A stretch of 64,000 nucleotides of DNA from Polynucleobacter sp. MWH-P3-07-1 (GTDB lineage: Bacteria; Pseudomonadota; Gammaproteobacteria; Burkholderiales; Burkholderiaceae): positions 1,054,001 to 1,118,000 of the forward strand of contig NZ_CP061296.1 in assembly GCF_018687555.1 (NCBI RefSeq), in the 5' to 3' direction. The notes beneath the pieces were generated by a model. The model had not been told where the DNA came from. It did no database searches and saw nothing but the letters and a program-made list of their open reading frames with translations. Below, piece by piece: positions 10,407 to 19,361 of this stretch (position 1 is the stretch's first letter; the number at the start of each line of letters is the position of its first letter). The translations under genes were made by a program, and so were the position numbers.

Positions 10407-10436
10407 ACTATAACCCAAAATTTGGGGATTAGCCAA
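10407..10436 (-). promoter_or_regulatory. Predicted leuLA promoter
   Basis: On the minus strand TTGGCT (10431-10436), an 18-base spacer and TATAGT (10407-10412) resemble a housekeeping promoter. The expected start is at about 10400, the A of the leader-peptide ATG. The spacer contains CCCAAA-A-TTTGGG, a 13-base inverted repeat that could be an operator. The promoter overlaps the last codons of pssA. Confidence 0.55.
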
Positions 10437-11292
10437 ATCGTTTGGGATTCATCATTTCCCAAGCCCAGATCACATAACCTGAGATGGAGTAAATGACGAA
10501 GAAGCCAAATAGGGTCAGCGGTGGGTTTGTGGAGATCAAAACAAATCCCAAAATCATCAAAACCATCACACCAAAGGGCACTCGATAGCGCACGTCCAAG
10601 GCCTTCCCGCTATAAAACTTGGCATTAGAAACCATGGTTAAGCCGGCATAAACCGTAATTAAAAAAGTAACCCAAGGAATTGCGTAATCCTGGACTGGGA
10701 TCTTATTGTCATCAGCCAACCAAATGAAACCGGCTAAGAGCGATCCAGCAGCTGGGCTTGGCAAACCCTGAAAGAAACGCTTATCTACTACATGAGTGTT
10801 GACGTTAAACCGAGCCAGACGCAAGGCGGCACCAGCACAGTATGTAAAGGCAGCCAACCAGCCCCACTTACCCAAGTCTTTTAAAACCCATTCATACGCC
10901 ACTAAAGCAGGCGCCACACCAAACGAGACCATGTCCGCCAAAGAATCGTATTGCTCGCCAAAGGCGCTTTGGGTATTGGTCATGCGAGCGATTCGACCAT
11001 CCATCCCATCTAATACTAAGGAAGCAAAAATCGCAATTGCCGCAATACCAAATTCATGATTCATCGCATTCACAATCGCAAAGAAACCACTGAATAAAGC
11101 TGCAGTAGTAAATGCGTTTGGCAATAAATAAATCCCTTTATTACGTGGGCGCCGGTGCTCTGGATGCACCTCTTCAACTTCGTAATCGAGGGGATCACCA
11201 AGCTCTGCTGCTAAGCGGTCTTCGGGATGCCTAAAATGGGAACGCGAAGTGCGACTGCGCTCGATTCGGCCACGACGTCTAAAGGTAGGCAT
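10429..11292 (-). CDS. pssA: CDP-diacylglycerol--serine O-phosphatidyltransferase
   Basis: Makes phosphatidylserine from CDP-diacylglycerol and serine, the first step to phosphatidylethanolamine; inner membrane. The CDP-alcohol phosphotransferase motif is complete: DGMDGRIAR followed by FGEQYDSLAD. An Arg-rich cytoplasmic N-terminus of about 50 residues precedes several hydrophobic segments. I chose the ATG at 11292 (MPTFRRRGR, 287 residues); a TTG two codons upstream is also possible. It lies 10 bases after psd, which uses its product. Confidence 0.95.
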   Translation of the reverse strand: MPTFRRRGRIERSRTSRSHFRHPEDRLAAELGDPLDYEVEEVHPEHRRPRNKGIYLLPNAFTTAALFSGFFAIVNAMNHEFGIAAIAIFASLVLDGMDGRIARMTNTQSAFGEQYDSLADMVSFGVAPALVAYEWVLKDLGKWGWLAAFTYCAGAALRLARFNVNTHVVDKRFFQGLPSPAAGSLLAGFIWLADDNKIPVQDYAIPWVTFLITVYAGLTMVSNAKFYSGKALDVRYRVPFGVMVLMILGFVLISTNPPLTLFGFFVIYSISGYVIWAWEMMNPKRFG

Positions 11293-11302
11293 TCTCAAGT
11301 CT

Positions 11303-11950
11303 TTAATCTAAGCCTGGTAAGCGAGCCAAGGCAGTATTGGTAGCAAAAACCCGATCACCTACGCTCACCATCGGTACCGCTGTTAAAGGCAGATACACAT
11401 CGACCCGCGAGCCAAAGCGAATAAAGCCGTAGCGCTCACCCGCCTTCAGGCGATCACCCACGTGTACATAACAAAGTATGCGACGTGCAATTAATCCAGC
11501 CACTTGAACCAAAGTCACCGTCTGCCCATTGGCATCAATCACCATGGCATTGCGTTCATTCTCTAAGGAAGCCTTATCAAGATCCGCATTCACGAACTTA
11601 CCAGGGAAATATTGAATCTCCTTCACAAGACCGTGAACGGCGCTGCGGTTCGAGTGCACATTAAACACATTCATGAAGACGCTAATCTTCAAGGCCTCGC
11701 GTTTAGCGTAAGGATCTTGAGTGACTTCAACCACCACGATACGACCATCGGCAGGAGAAAGCACAAGATCACGCCCAAGGGGAGCGATCCGTTGTGGATC
11801 ACGAAAGAACTGTAGAACAAAGAAAAACAAAATCCAGAGGGGCCAAGACCAAGTAAAGCCACCTAGAGAGTGGACTAATAATGTCACGACTCCCAAGACT
11901 GCCAAATAGGGCCAACCTTCTTTAGCAATCAGGGGGTGTGGATACATCAT
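11303..11950 (-). CDS. psd: Phosphatidylserine decarboxylase proenzyme, short type
   Basis: Converts phosphatidylserine to phosphatidylethanolamine using a pyruvoyl group made by self-cleavage. The 215-residue product has N-terminal membrane segments (about 14-50), [12 protein letters not shown], and the cleavage site IRFGSRVD with Gly180-Ser181. Length and the FGS site match the short group of the family rather than the long enterobacterial form. It directly precedes pssA, so the two consecutive pathway steps are co-transcribed. Confidence 0.95.
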   Translation of the reverse strand: MMYPHPLIAKEGWPYLAVLGVVTLLVHSLGGFTWSWPLWILFFFVLQFFRDPQRIAPLGRDLVLSPADGRIVVVEVTQDPYAKREALKISVFMNVFNVHSNRSAVHGLVKEIQYFPGKFVNADLDKASLENERNAMVIDANGQTVTLVQVAGLIARRILCYVHVGDRLKAGERYGFIRFGSRVDVYLPLTAVPMVSVGDRVFATNTALARLPGLD

Positions 11951-11981
11951 CTTTAAATAGTCTCTTTAGTGATCTGGTGAC

Positions 11982-13025
<1,044 letters not shown>

Positions 13026-13053
13026 CTACTTTGTAATGAATCAGTTAAAAAAA

Positions 13054-13545
13054 TTAGACCTTCAAAATTCGTTCGCCACGACCGATACCAGAACCGCCCG
13101 AGCGAACAGTTTCCAGAATCGATGCACGATCAATCGAATCAATAAATGCATCAAGTTTCATGCCATCACCCGTAAGCTCAATCGTGTAACTCTTATCGGT
13201 GACATCAATAATGCGGCCACGGAAGATGTCAGTTGTCCGCTTGAGCTCTTCACGCTCCTTACCAACTGCGCGCACTTTGATCATCATCAGCTCACGCTCG
13301 ATATGAGGACCTTCGGTCAAATCAAAGACCTTTACCACTTCAACTAAGCGGTTCAGATGCTTTGTGATTTGCTCGATGATGTCTTCAGAACCAACTGTCA
13401 CAATCGTCATACGCGACAAAGAAGAATCCTCGGTTGGCGCAACACTCAGTGTCTCAATGTTGTAGCCCCGTGCCGAGAATAAGCCAACCACACGCGATAA
13501 AGCGCCTGGTTCGTTCTCTAATAAAACCGAAATAATGTGTCGCAT
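13054..13545 (-). CDS. ilvH: Acetolactate synthase small (regulatory) subunit
   Basis: Regulatory subunit that activates the large subunit and confers valine sensitivity. The 163 residues begin with an ACT domain, MRHIISVLLENEPGALSRVV, which includes the GALSR effector-site region, followed by the C-terminal acetolactate synthase small-subunit domain. Its ATG overlaps the ilvI stop codon by one base (TAATG), so translation is probably coupled. Confidence 0.97.
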   Translation of the reverse strand: MRHIISVLLENEPGALSRVVGLFSARGYNIETLSVAPTEDSSLSRMTIVTVGSEDIIEQITKHLNRLVEVVKVFDLTEGPHIERELMMIKVRAVGKEREELKRTTDIFRGRIIDVTDKSYTIELTGDGMKLDAFIDSIDRASILETVRSGGSGIGRGERILKV

Positions 13546-15326
13546 TAGAGATCCTCGCTACCCAAGAGCATCTCACTAATGCCCTTACCGGCCTGCACCA
13601 TAGGCCAAACGTTTTCTTCCGGATCGGTCTGGAAATCCATAAATACGGTGCGGTCCTTCAAACGAATGGCTTCCTTGAGTGCGCCCTCAACATCAGACTT
13701 CTTCTCAATGCGCATGCCAACGTGACCAAAGGCTTCAGCCAATTTCACGAAGTCTGGTAAAGAATCCATATATGAACTGGAGTAGCGCTTGTTATAGGTC
13801 AGCTCTTGCCATTGACGAACCATACCCAAGTAGCGGTTGTTCAAAGACACAATCTTCACCGGCGTGTTGTATTGCTTACAGGTGGACAGCTCCTGAATAC
13901 ACATCTGAATCGAACCCTCACCAGTCACCGTGAAAACGTCTTTATCTGGGAAGGCTTTCTTGATGCCCATAGCGTATGGCAAGCCAACGCCCATGGTGCC
14001 AAGACCCCCTGAGTTAATCCAGCGGCGGGGTTTATCAAACTTGTAGAACTGGGCAGCCCACATTTGATGCTGACCAACGTCAGAGCAAATAAAGGCGTCG
14101 CCACCAGTAAGCTCCCAGAGCTTCTGGATCACATACTGTGGCTTCACAATTTGGGACTGCTCGTCATACTTCAAGCAATCTTTTTTGCGCCATTCATTAA
14201 TCTGCGCCCACCACGCTGCCAGCTTGGCATCATTCTTGAGCGGCCCTGCTGCTTTAAGCTGCGCAGTCATCTCTTGCAACACTTCTTTGAGGTTGCCAAC
14301 AATGGGCACATCCACCTTCACCCGTTTTGAAATCACAGACGGGTCGATATCAATATGGATGATCTTGCGGGGATGGCTTGCGAAGTGTTCGGTATTACCG
14401 ATCACACGATCGTCAAAGCGCGCACCAATCGCAATCAACACATCGCTGTGCTGCATTGCCATGTTGGCCTCGTAAGTACCGTGCATACCCAGCATGCCTA
14501 AAAACTGTGGGCTGGTTCCAGGAAAACCGCCCAAGCCCATCAAGGTATTGGTGACGGGATAACCTAGGAGGTCAGCGAATTCTTTTAACTCTGGCGCAGC
14601 ATCGGCCAAGATGATGCCGCCACCGGTATAGATATAGGGACGCTCAGCCTCTTGCAATAAAGCAACGGCTTTGCGGATCTGTCCGCTGTGGCCCTTCACT
14701 ACCGGGTTATACGAACGCATCTCTAGGGTTTCGGGGTAAACAAAAGGTCCCTTGGTTGCTGAGATATCTTTGGGAATATCGACCAAGACTGGGCCAGGTC
14801 TTCCAGTGCGTGCAATATGAAAAGCCTTCTTTAACACCAGAGGCAAATCTTTAATGTCTTTGACCAAGAAGTTGTGCTTTACGATTGGACGCGTAATACC
14901 AACGGTATCTGCTTCTTGGAAAGCATCTTCACCAATCGCATAAGTGGGGACGTTACCGCTAATGATCACCATCGGGATCGAGTCGGTATACGCGGTCGCA
15001 ATTCCGGTAACAGCATTCGTTACGCCAGGACCGGATGTGACTAAAGCAACGCCAACCTTGCCGGTTGCGCGTGCATAGCCATCAGCCGCATGCACTGCTG
15101 CTTGCTCATGGCGAACCAGGATATGTTCAAACTTATCCTGTTTAAAAATTTCGTCGTAGATAAAAAGCACTGCTCCACCGGGATATCCCCAGACAAATTC
15201 AACGCCTTCTGCGTGCAAAGCATGCACAAGCATTTCGGCACCGATCATTTCTGGTGGAGGGGTTTTGGAGCTGGCTGAGTCTGGATTAGCTGTTTTAGCT
15301 AAAAATTCTGCGCTGCTTGTATTCAT
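13545..15326 (-). CDS. ilvI: Acetolactate synthase large (catalytic) subunit
   Basis: Thiamine-diphosphate enzyme forming acetolactate or acetohydroxybutyrate. The 593-residue product has an extension of about 25 residues, then the PYR domain with the cofactor-activating Glu in LVRHEQAAVHAADGYAR, a central FAD-binding domain, and the C-terminal ThDP motif TGEGSIQMCIQELSTCKQYN. It is the first gene of ilvIHC. A 145-base leader with complementary segments and a promoter-like pair lie upstream, divergent from the sigma-factor gene. Confidence 0.97.
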   Translation of the reverse strand: MNTSSAEFLAKTANPDSASSKTPPPEMIGAEMLVHALHAEGVEFVWGYPGGAVLFIYDEIFKQDKFEHILVRHEQAAVHAADGYARATGKVGVALVTSGPGVTNAVTGIATAYTDSIPMVIISGNVPTYAIGEDAFQEADTVGITRPIVKHNFLVKDIKDLPLVLKKAFHIARTGRPGPVLVDIPKDISATKGPFVYPETLEMRSYNPVVKGHSGQIRKAVALLQEAERPYIYTGGGIILADAAPELKEFADLLGYPVTNTLMGLGGFPGTSPQFLGMLGMHGTYEANMAMQHSDVLIAIGARFDDRVIGNTEHFASHPRKIIHIDIDPSVISKRVKVDVPIVGNLKEVLQEMTAQLKAAGPLKNDAKLAAWWAQINEWRKKDCLKYDEQSQIVKPQYVIQKLWELTGGDAFICSDVGQHQMWAAQFYKFDKPRRWINSGGLGTMGVGLPYAMGIKKAFPDKDVFTVTGEGSIQMCIQELSTCKQYNTPVKIVSLNNRYLGMVRQWQELTYNKRYSSSYMDSLPDFVKLAEAFGHVGMRIEKKSDVEGALKEAIRLKDRTVFMDFQTDPEENVWPMVQAGKGISEMLLGSEDL

Positions 15327-15381
15327 TTTCTTTCGTCCTTTGCAATTTTCGGCAAAAAATTGTTTGGTCTGTTCTGTCCCT

Positions 15382-15456
15382 GGCTTATGACCGGGGTTCG
15401 AACGGCGCTGCTACCAAAGAAAGCCACTTCTTGAATGATTTTCTCGGCAGTAAGCC
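15382..15456 (-). promoter_or_regulatory. Foldable 5' leader of ilvIHC (candidate cis-regulatory RNA)
   Basis: On the minus strand GGCUUA (15456-15451) pairs perfectly with UAAGCC (15387-15382). CUGCC (15450-15446) pairs with GGUAG (15415-15411). AAGAA/UUCUU forms a hairpin inside, and a GUUCGAAC palindrome lies in the remaining branch. The result is a multi-branched element starting almost at the predicted transcript start. Betaproteobacterial ilv leaders include described RNA motifs, but I cannot assign this one. No convincing branched-chain-rich leader peptide is visible. Confidence 0.4.
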
Positions 15457-15460
15457 CTCT

Positions 15461-15490
15461 ATTCTATAGCAATCCCCTAAAATGACTCAA
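15461..15490 (-). promoter_or_regulatory. Predicted ilvIHC promoter
   Basis: TTGAGT (15485-15490), an 18-base spacer and TAGAAT (15461-15466) on the minus strand resemble a sigma-70 promoter. The predicted start near 15455 coincides with the first base pairs of the leader structure. The gap is shared with the divergent sigma-factor gene starting at 15520. Confidence 0.5.
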
Positions 15491-15519
15491 TCCTTACCGA
15501 CTCAGGTCTAAATCTTTGC

Positions 15520-16089
15520 ATGGCATCAGCCCAAGAACTATCTGATTTTCTGAGCAGTGTTGAGCAGCGCGCTTTTAAACAAGCGGTCTACGCTGTGCGA
15601 GACGACGATGCTGCGCTGGACATTGTTCAAGATGCGATGATCAAATTGGCTGAAAAATACGGCGATCGGCCAGCCGCCGAACTCCCCCTGGTCTTTACTC
15701 GTATCCTCCAAAACCGGATTCATGACTGGTTTAGAAGGCAAAAGGTCAGAAATGCTTGGGTGACCCTATTTTCTAGTATGGGTAAAAAATCCGAGGAAAA
15801 CGATGATTTTGACCCTTTAGAGCAACTTTCTGCCCCAGATGACAGCCAAATTCATCAGGATGGGTCTCAACGGCTGGAACAAAGTCAGCTTTTACAGGCC
15901 CTGGAGTCAGAAATATCTAAATTACCCGTCCGTCAACGAGAAGCCTTCCTCATGCGTTATTGGGATGAGCTCAGCATTTCTGATACCGCAAAAGCAATGA
16001 ATTGTAGTGAAGGTAGTGTAAAAACACATTGTTCAAGAGCAACTCAGTCTTTGGCTAAAGCATTGAAATTAAAAGGAATTACCCTGTGA
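15520..16089 (+). CDS. ECF-type RNA polymerase sigma factor
   Basis: Sigma-70 family factor of the small extracytoplasmic-function kind. The 189 residues show a region 2 near the N-terminus (AALDIVQDAMIKLAEKYGD and RIHDWFRRQK, about 29-79), an acidic linker, and a region 4 helix-turn-helix (LPVRQREAFLMRYWDELSIS to SVKTHCSRA, about 130-175). The next gene overlaps its stop by 4 bases and encodes a single-span membrane protein, a typical sigma/anti-sigma arrangement. Target genes are unknown. Confidence 0.88.
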   Translation: MASAQELSDFLSSVEQRAFKQAVYAVRDDDAALDIVQDAMIKLAEKYGDRPAAELPLVFTRILQNRIHDWFRRQKVRNAWVTLFSSMGKKSEENDDFDPLEQLSAPDDSQIHQDGSQRLEQSQLLQALESEISKLPVRQREAFLMRYWDELSISDTAKAMNCSEGSVKTHCSRATQSLAKALKLKGITL

Positions 16090-16544
16090 ACCACAGCAAA
16101 ATTGACAATTTGACCCCACTAGAAGCCGATCGCTTTGGTCAGGCCAGCGCTGCTCTTTTGCGTCAGGGAACCCAAAACTTACCTGCAAACATTAAAGACC
16201 GTCTTTATGCAGCACGCATGAAGGCGCTGTCACTGAGCAGAGCTAAAGTGCATGCTCGCTCTAACGTATTAGCCACTAATGCTGGTAACTGGTCATCACA
16301 CTCGAGCACGCTCTGGGATGGCTTCAGATGGGCTGCACCCGTCGCCTTTTTGGTTCTGGGTCTTTATGGTATTGCTCAGTGGCAGCAAGATTCACGAATT
16401 AATGACATTGCCCAAGTCGATGCGGCCTTATTAACGGACGATGTTCCACCTGATGCCTATGCAGATAGCGGCTTTTTGAGCTTCTTAAAGAATGGCCCCC
16501 TATCAGACTCGGACTCTGATAGCGTAGATCCTTCGACTCACTAA
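16086..16544 (+). CDS. DUF3619-type membrane protein, possible anti-sigma factor
   Basis: A 152-residue protein with a cytoplasmic N-terminal half, one membrane segment (about 81-97) and an acidic, Asp/Ser-rich periplasmic tail. I recognise it as the DUF3619 family. The topology and the GTG start overlapping the sigma-factor stop (GTGA) fit an anti-sigma partner. No zinc-binding ZAS motif is present, so this role is inferred from context only. Confidence 0.7.
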   Translation: MNHSKIDNLTPLEADRFGQASAALLRQGTQNLPANIKDRLYAARMKALSLSRAKVHARSNVLATNAGNWSSHSSTLWDGFRWAAPVAFLVLGLYGIAQWQQDSRINDIAQVDAALLTDDVPPDAYADSGFLSFLKNGPLSDSDSDSVDPSTH

Positions 16545-16577
16545 GCCCATACTGGCTAAGCCAGCTTAATTCTGCGT

Positions 16578-17216
16578 ATGCCCCACTCCCTCAAAAACCA
16601 TCTTGCCAGTAGCCTAGTCCTGCTGGCTCTATGCTTTCTGGGGCCCGTTGGCTTAAGCAGCGCACAAGCCCAAAGCGCTGGAGCTGCCGGTGGTGCTCAT
16701 GCAAAAGCAACTGGCGTTCCCGAGAAAACACCAGATGGCACTTGGGAAAACTTAAAACCGAGTCAACAATCAATGCTGGCCCCGCTAGAGGAAGACTGGG
16801 ATTACCTCAACCCTGAAAGTCGCAAACGCTGGATTCAGGTTTCCAATCTTTACCCAAAGATGAGTGAATCAGAGCAACAGCGCCTGCAATCTAGGATGAA
16901 GAGTTGGTCAAATTTATCGCAAAAAGATCGTCGTACTGCCCGCGAGAACTACCTTGCCAGCCTGAAGTTTCCTGCAGACAAAAAAGCAGAGGCCTGGAGT
17001 GCCTATCAAAAACTGAGTGAGGAACAAAAAAAGAAATTAGCCAAGCTCGAAGAGGGGAAAAAGAAACCCAATGCCGTGAGCTCTCCAACCCTGACACAAC
17101 ATCCGGTAACTCAAAAGTCCGACATTGTCATCAAAGCTCCGCACAATCCGGCTAGCACGAGCACCGCCCCCGCTGAATCTAACAGCGAAAGCTCCTCAAA
17201 CTCAAATCCCTATTGA
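16578..17216 (+). CDS. Exported DUF3106 protein
   Basis: A 212-residue exported protein with a signal peptide (about 1-30). Its core repeats short units of the type W..L...QQ..L.PL...W..L.P, for example TWENLKPSQQSMLAPLEEDW and then MSESEQQRLQSRMKSWSNLS. This pattern is typical of DUF3106 and looks like a helical periplasmic adaptor or sensor. The tail is rich in Lys, Ser and Pro. It is third in the sigma-factor operon. Molecular function is unknown. Confidence 0.72.
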   Translation: MPHSLKNHLASSLVLLALCFLGPVGLSSAQAQSAGAAGGAHAKATGVPEKTPDGTWENLKPSQQSMLAPLEEDWDYLNPESRKRWIQVSNLYPKMSESEQQRLQSRMKSWSNLSQKDRRTARENYLASLKFPADKKAEAWSAYQKLSEEQKKKLAKLEEGKKKPNAVSSPTLTQHPVTQKSDIVIKAPHNPASTSTAPAESNSESSSNSNPY

Positions 17217-17225
17217 GCTATTTGC

Positions 17226-17762
17226 ATGACCCCTTCTGAGTTGAATGCATTACCTGCACCCCAGTTTTGGCGCAGAGTGTTTTGCAGCCTTTATGAACAG
17301 CTCGTTTTATTGGGCGTTGTGGCTTTGACTTTTTTATTGCCGAACCTAGCCCTAGGCATTTTGTTCGGAATTTCTTTGCCGAGCTGGCTGACTTTTTTAT
17401 ATCTGTATCTCGTGCTTGGGTTTTACTTTGTTTGGTACTGGACCAAGACGGGACAAACTTTAGCGATGCAAACCTGGCGCATCAGACTGATTGCTCTCAA
17501 TGGAATGGCGCCGACCCGCATTCAAGCAATACGGCGTTACATTTATGGATCACTATGGCTTGCGCCTTGTATTGGTATCCAATACTGCTTTGATTTACAT
17601 CGCTGGCAAATTATTGAGATGCTATTTTTTGTGGCGCTCTTTTTGTGGCCACTCAGCATCTTCTTGGATCGAGTAAGTCCATTACAGCGTCAAGGACTTC
17701 CCGATCGGTTGGCAGGTACGCGTCAAGTCGTTCTACCAACAAATCGGGTCACACTGATCTGA
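17226..17762 (+). CDS. RDD family membrane protein
   Basis: A 178-residue integral membrane protein with the RDD fold: RRVFCSLYEQLVLLGVVALT in place of the usual Arg-Asp-Asp start, then TKTGQTLAMQTWRIRLI, and RYIYGSLWLAPC leading to a late segment. Four hydrophobic segments are visible. It is last in the sigma-factor operon, 9 bases after the DUF3106 gene. RDD proteins are poorly characterised; some are linked to ion or solute transport. Its stop is one base from the stop of the converging lipoprotein gene. Confidence 0.8.
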   Translation: MTPSELNALPAPQFWRRVFCSLYEQLVLLGVVALTFLLPNLALGILFGISLPSWLTFLYLYLVLGFYFVWYWTKTGQTLAMQTWRIRLIALNGMAPTRIQAIRRYIYGSLWLAPCIGIQYCFDLHRWQIIEMLFFVALFLWPLSIFLDRVSPLQRQGLPDRLAGTRQVVLPTNRVTLI

Positions 17763-17763
17763 C

Positions 17764-18420
17764 TTACTGCCCCAAAGGCTTTGGCAATTTCGCAGCGTAC
17801 TTATTCAGCTCTACTTCGTATAGCTTCAAGATCTGCGCCAAGGCTTCTTGCTGACCCTGAACAAGTGCTTCTGGGGTGTTATTCGTCAAAGCAACTCGCT
17901 TGGTATAGCGATTATTTCCAATCACCGGCTTTTCATTACCTGCTGTTGTTACGGTGAGGAAGAACTCGACTGTTACAACAGCCTCTGGTCGAACTCGGTA
18001 GTCACCATAAAACTCTTCTACGCTAGCCTGCAAGGTATAAAAAGGAAAGAAGCTGGTGTTCTGCCCCACTGTCATTGCAAACATATTGGCCTGGTTCATC
18101 CACTGACGAGTAGCATTGGAGACCATCTCATTTGGTAATGTGGCATAGACGTTATAGAAGTCTTTCTCATAACGGTTATCACCCAAGCGATAGACCAGAG
18201 ATTTACCATCAAATGGTGGCGTTACTGAAACTGTGCCCATCCGTAACCAAATATCCGTACGAGCTTGATAAGTAGGGCCCGTTCTCACAGGGGCCACTAA
18301 CCAGCTATTGGTCTCGATGGGTGGGCGATTTGGTAAAGAGCAGGCCAATAATGTGCAGGCCGATGCAGCACAGAGGATGAACTTCAACGTATTGGCACTC
18401 ATGATGTGATTGAATCTCAT
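17764..18420 (-). CDS. ABC-type transport auxiliary lipoprotein (MCE system)
   Basis: A 218-residue lipoprotein with lipobox LLACS near residue 27, followed by an ABC_trans_aux (PqiC/YmbA-like) domain seen in YRLGDNRYEKDFYNVY. Such proteins are outer-membrane or periplasmic partners of MCE lipid transporters. It is the last gene of the permease-ATPase-MCE-lipoprotein operon, and its ATG overlaps the MCE stop by 4 bases. Confidence 0.85.
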   Translation of the reverse strand: MRFNHIMSANTLKFILCAASACTLLACSLPNRPPIETNSWLVAPVRTGPTYQARTDIWLRMGTVSVTPPFDGKSLVYRLGDNRYEKDFYNVYATLPNEMVSNATRQWMNQANMFAMTVGQNTSFFPFYTLQASVEEFYGDYRVRPEAVVTVEFFLTVTTAGNEKPVIGNNRYTKRVALTNNTPEALVQGQQEALAQILKLYEVELNKYAAKLPKPLGQ

Positions 18421-19361
18421 TTTTGACCTCCCGCAGCGCTACCGCTTTGTGTTCCATTCATGGGCAGAATAATTTTTGGTGGAGGCTCCCCCCAAATAAG
18501 GGTGGCAGGCGAGCGACTGGCAATCCGCGACAACTCATTGAGTTGTTCGGTCGTTTGACGAATATTTTCCATGGAGATTTCTGTATTGCCTTGAACACTC
18601 GTGAGAGTCTGACGCAAAGAGACCATTGAGCCAATCAGCTCTCTGGTTAAGACTTCTAGCTCACCTTTATCTGTCACCTTAGCAATCCGTTCCAGGACGA
18701 CATTGAGTTCTTGCACCGACTTCACAACACCCTGATTTCCTTTGCCATCGCCAGCCATCAGCACGTTGAGGTTGGTCAATAAGGCGTTAAATTTTTGCTG
18801 GGTTTCTTGTATGTCGGCTTTGCTCAATGAATCCACAATCTTCTGTAGCCCAGAAAGAATTTCATCAGCCTGACTTGGCAATGAAGGGATCTCAAAATAC
18901 TCCGGTTTCCATGGAAATTTTAGCGGTGGATACATTTCTGCAGAAGAGTGCGATGCAAAGTCAAACTCAACATAGTTCACACCCGTAATCCCCATCGACT
19001 TCACGCGAGTACGAAGACGATCCTGTACAAAGGTATTCAGACTTTCTTGATCGATCTTATCGCCAAAGATTTGCATCCGGATCACCACATATTCTTTGCG
19101 CTCCGTAATCGGAGTTTCTTTCTCATACATATCGCCAGATAAGCCGACTAAAGTAACTTGTCCAATCTTGACCCCCCGAAAACGAACGGGAGCACCAACA
19201 TCCAAGCCAGTGACAGACTGTTTGACGTAGGTTTCCACCATGAAGGAGGGTTTGAACAAGCGCCCGCCGCCAAAGATCAGAATAATGGCAATCAAAACAG
19301 CGATGGCACTGAGTACAAACGCACCTAAGCGAAAATAATTGGGATTGGCATTGTTAGTCAT
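18417..19361 (-). CDS. MCE-domain lipid-transport substrate-binding protein (MlaD-like)
   Basis: A 314-residue protein anchored by one N-terminal membrane segment (about 10-30). One MCE domain follows (VKQSVTGLDVGAPVRFRGVK and GVNYVEFDF), then a long periplasmic helical region. It probably forms the hexameric lipid-binding ring above the permease. It is longer than MlaD, closer to the single-MCE proteins of lipoprotein-type systems. It overlaps both neighbours by 4 bases. Confidence 0.9.
   Translation of the reverse strand: MTNNANPNYFRLGAFVLSAIAVLIAIILIFGGGRLFKPSFMVETYVKQSVTGLDVGAPVRFRGVKIGQVTLVGLSGDMYEKETPITERKEYVVIRMQIFGDKIDQESLNTFVQDRLRTRVKSMGITGVNYVEFDFASHSSAEMYPPLKFPWKPEYFEIPSLPSQADEILSGLQKIVDSLSKADIQETQQKFNALLTNLNVLMAGDGKGNQGVVKSVQELNVVLERIAKVTDKGELEVLTRELIGSMVSLRQTLTSVQGNTEISMENIRQTTEQLNELSRIASRSPATLIWGEPPPKIILPMNGTQSGSAAGGQK

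Noticed and set aside
15388..15403. GTTCGAAC in the ilvI leader resembles a tRNA T-loop.
   Set aside because: No 5-base-pair T-stem, acceptor or anticodon arm surrounds it; it is a short palindrome within the leader.
15330..15435. A 34-codon frame starting GTG in the ilvI leader, ending in a TGA that overlaps the ilvI ATG.
   Set aside because: Few branched-chain codons, no good ribosome site, and an open stretch of this length is not rare by chance. The RNA fold explains the region better.
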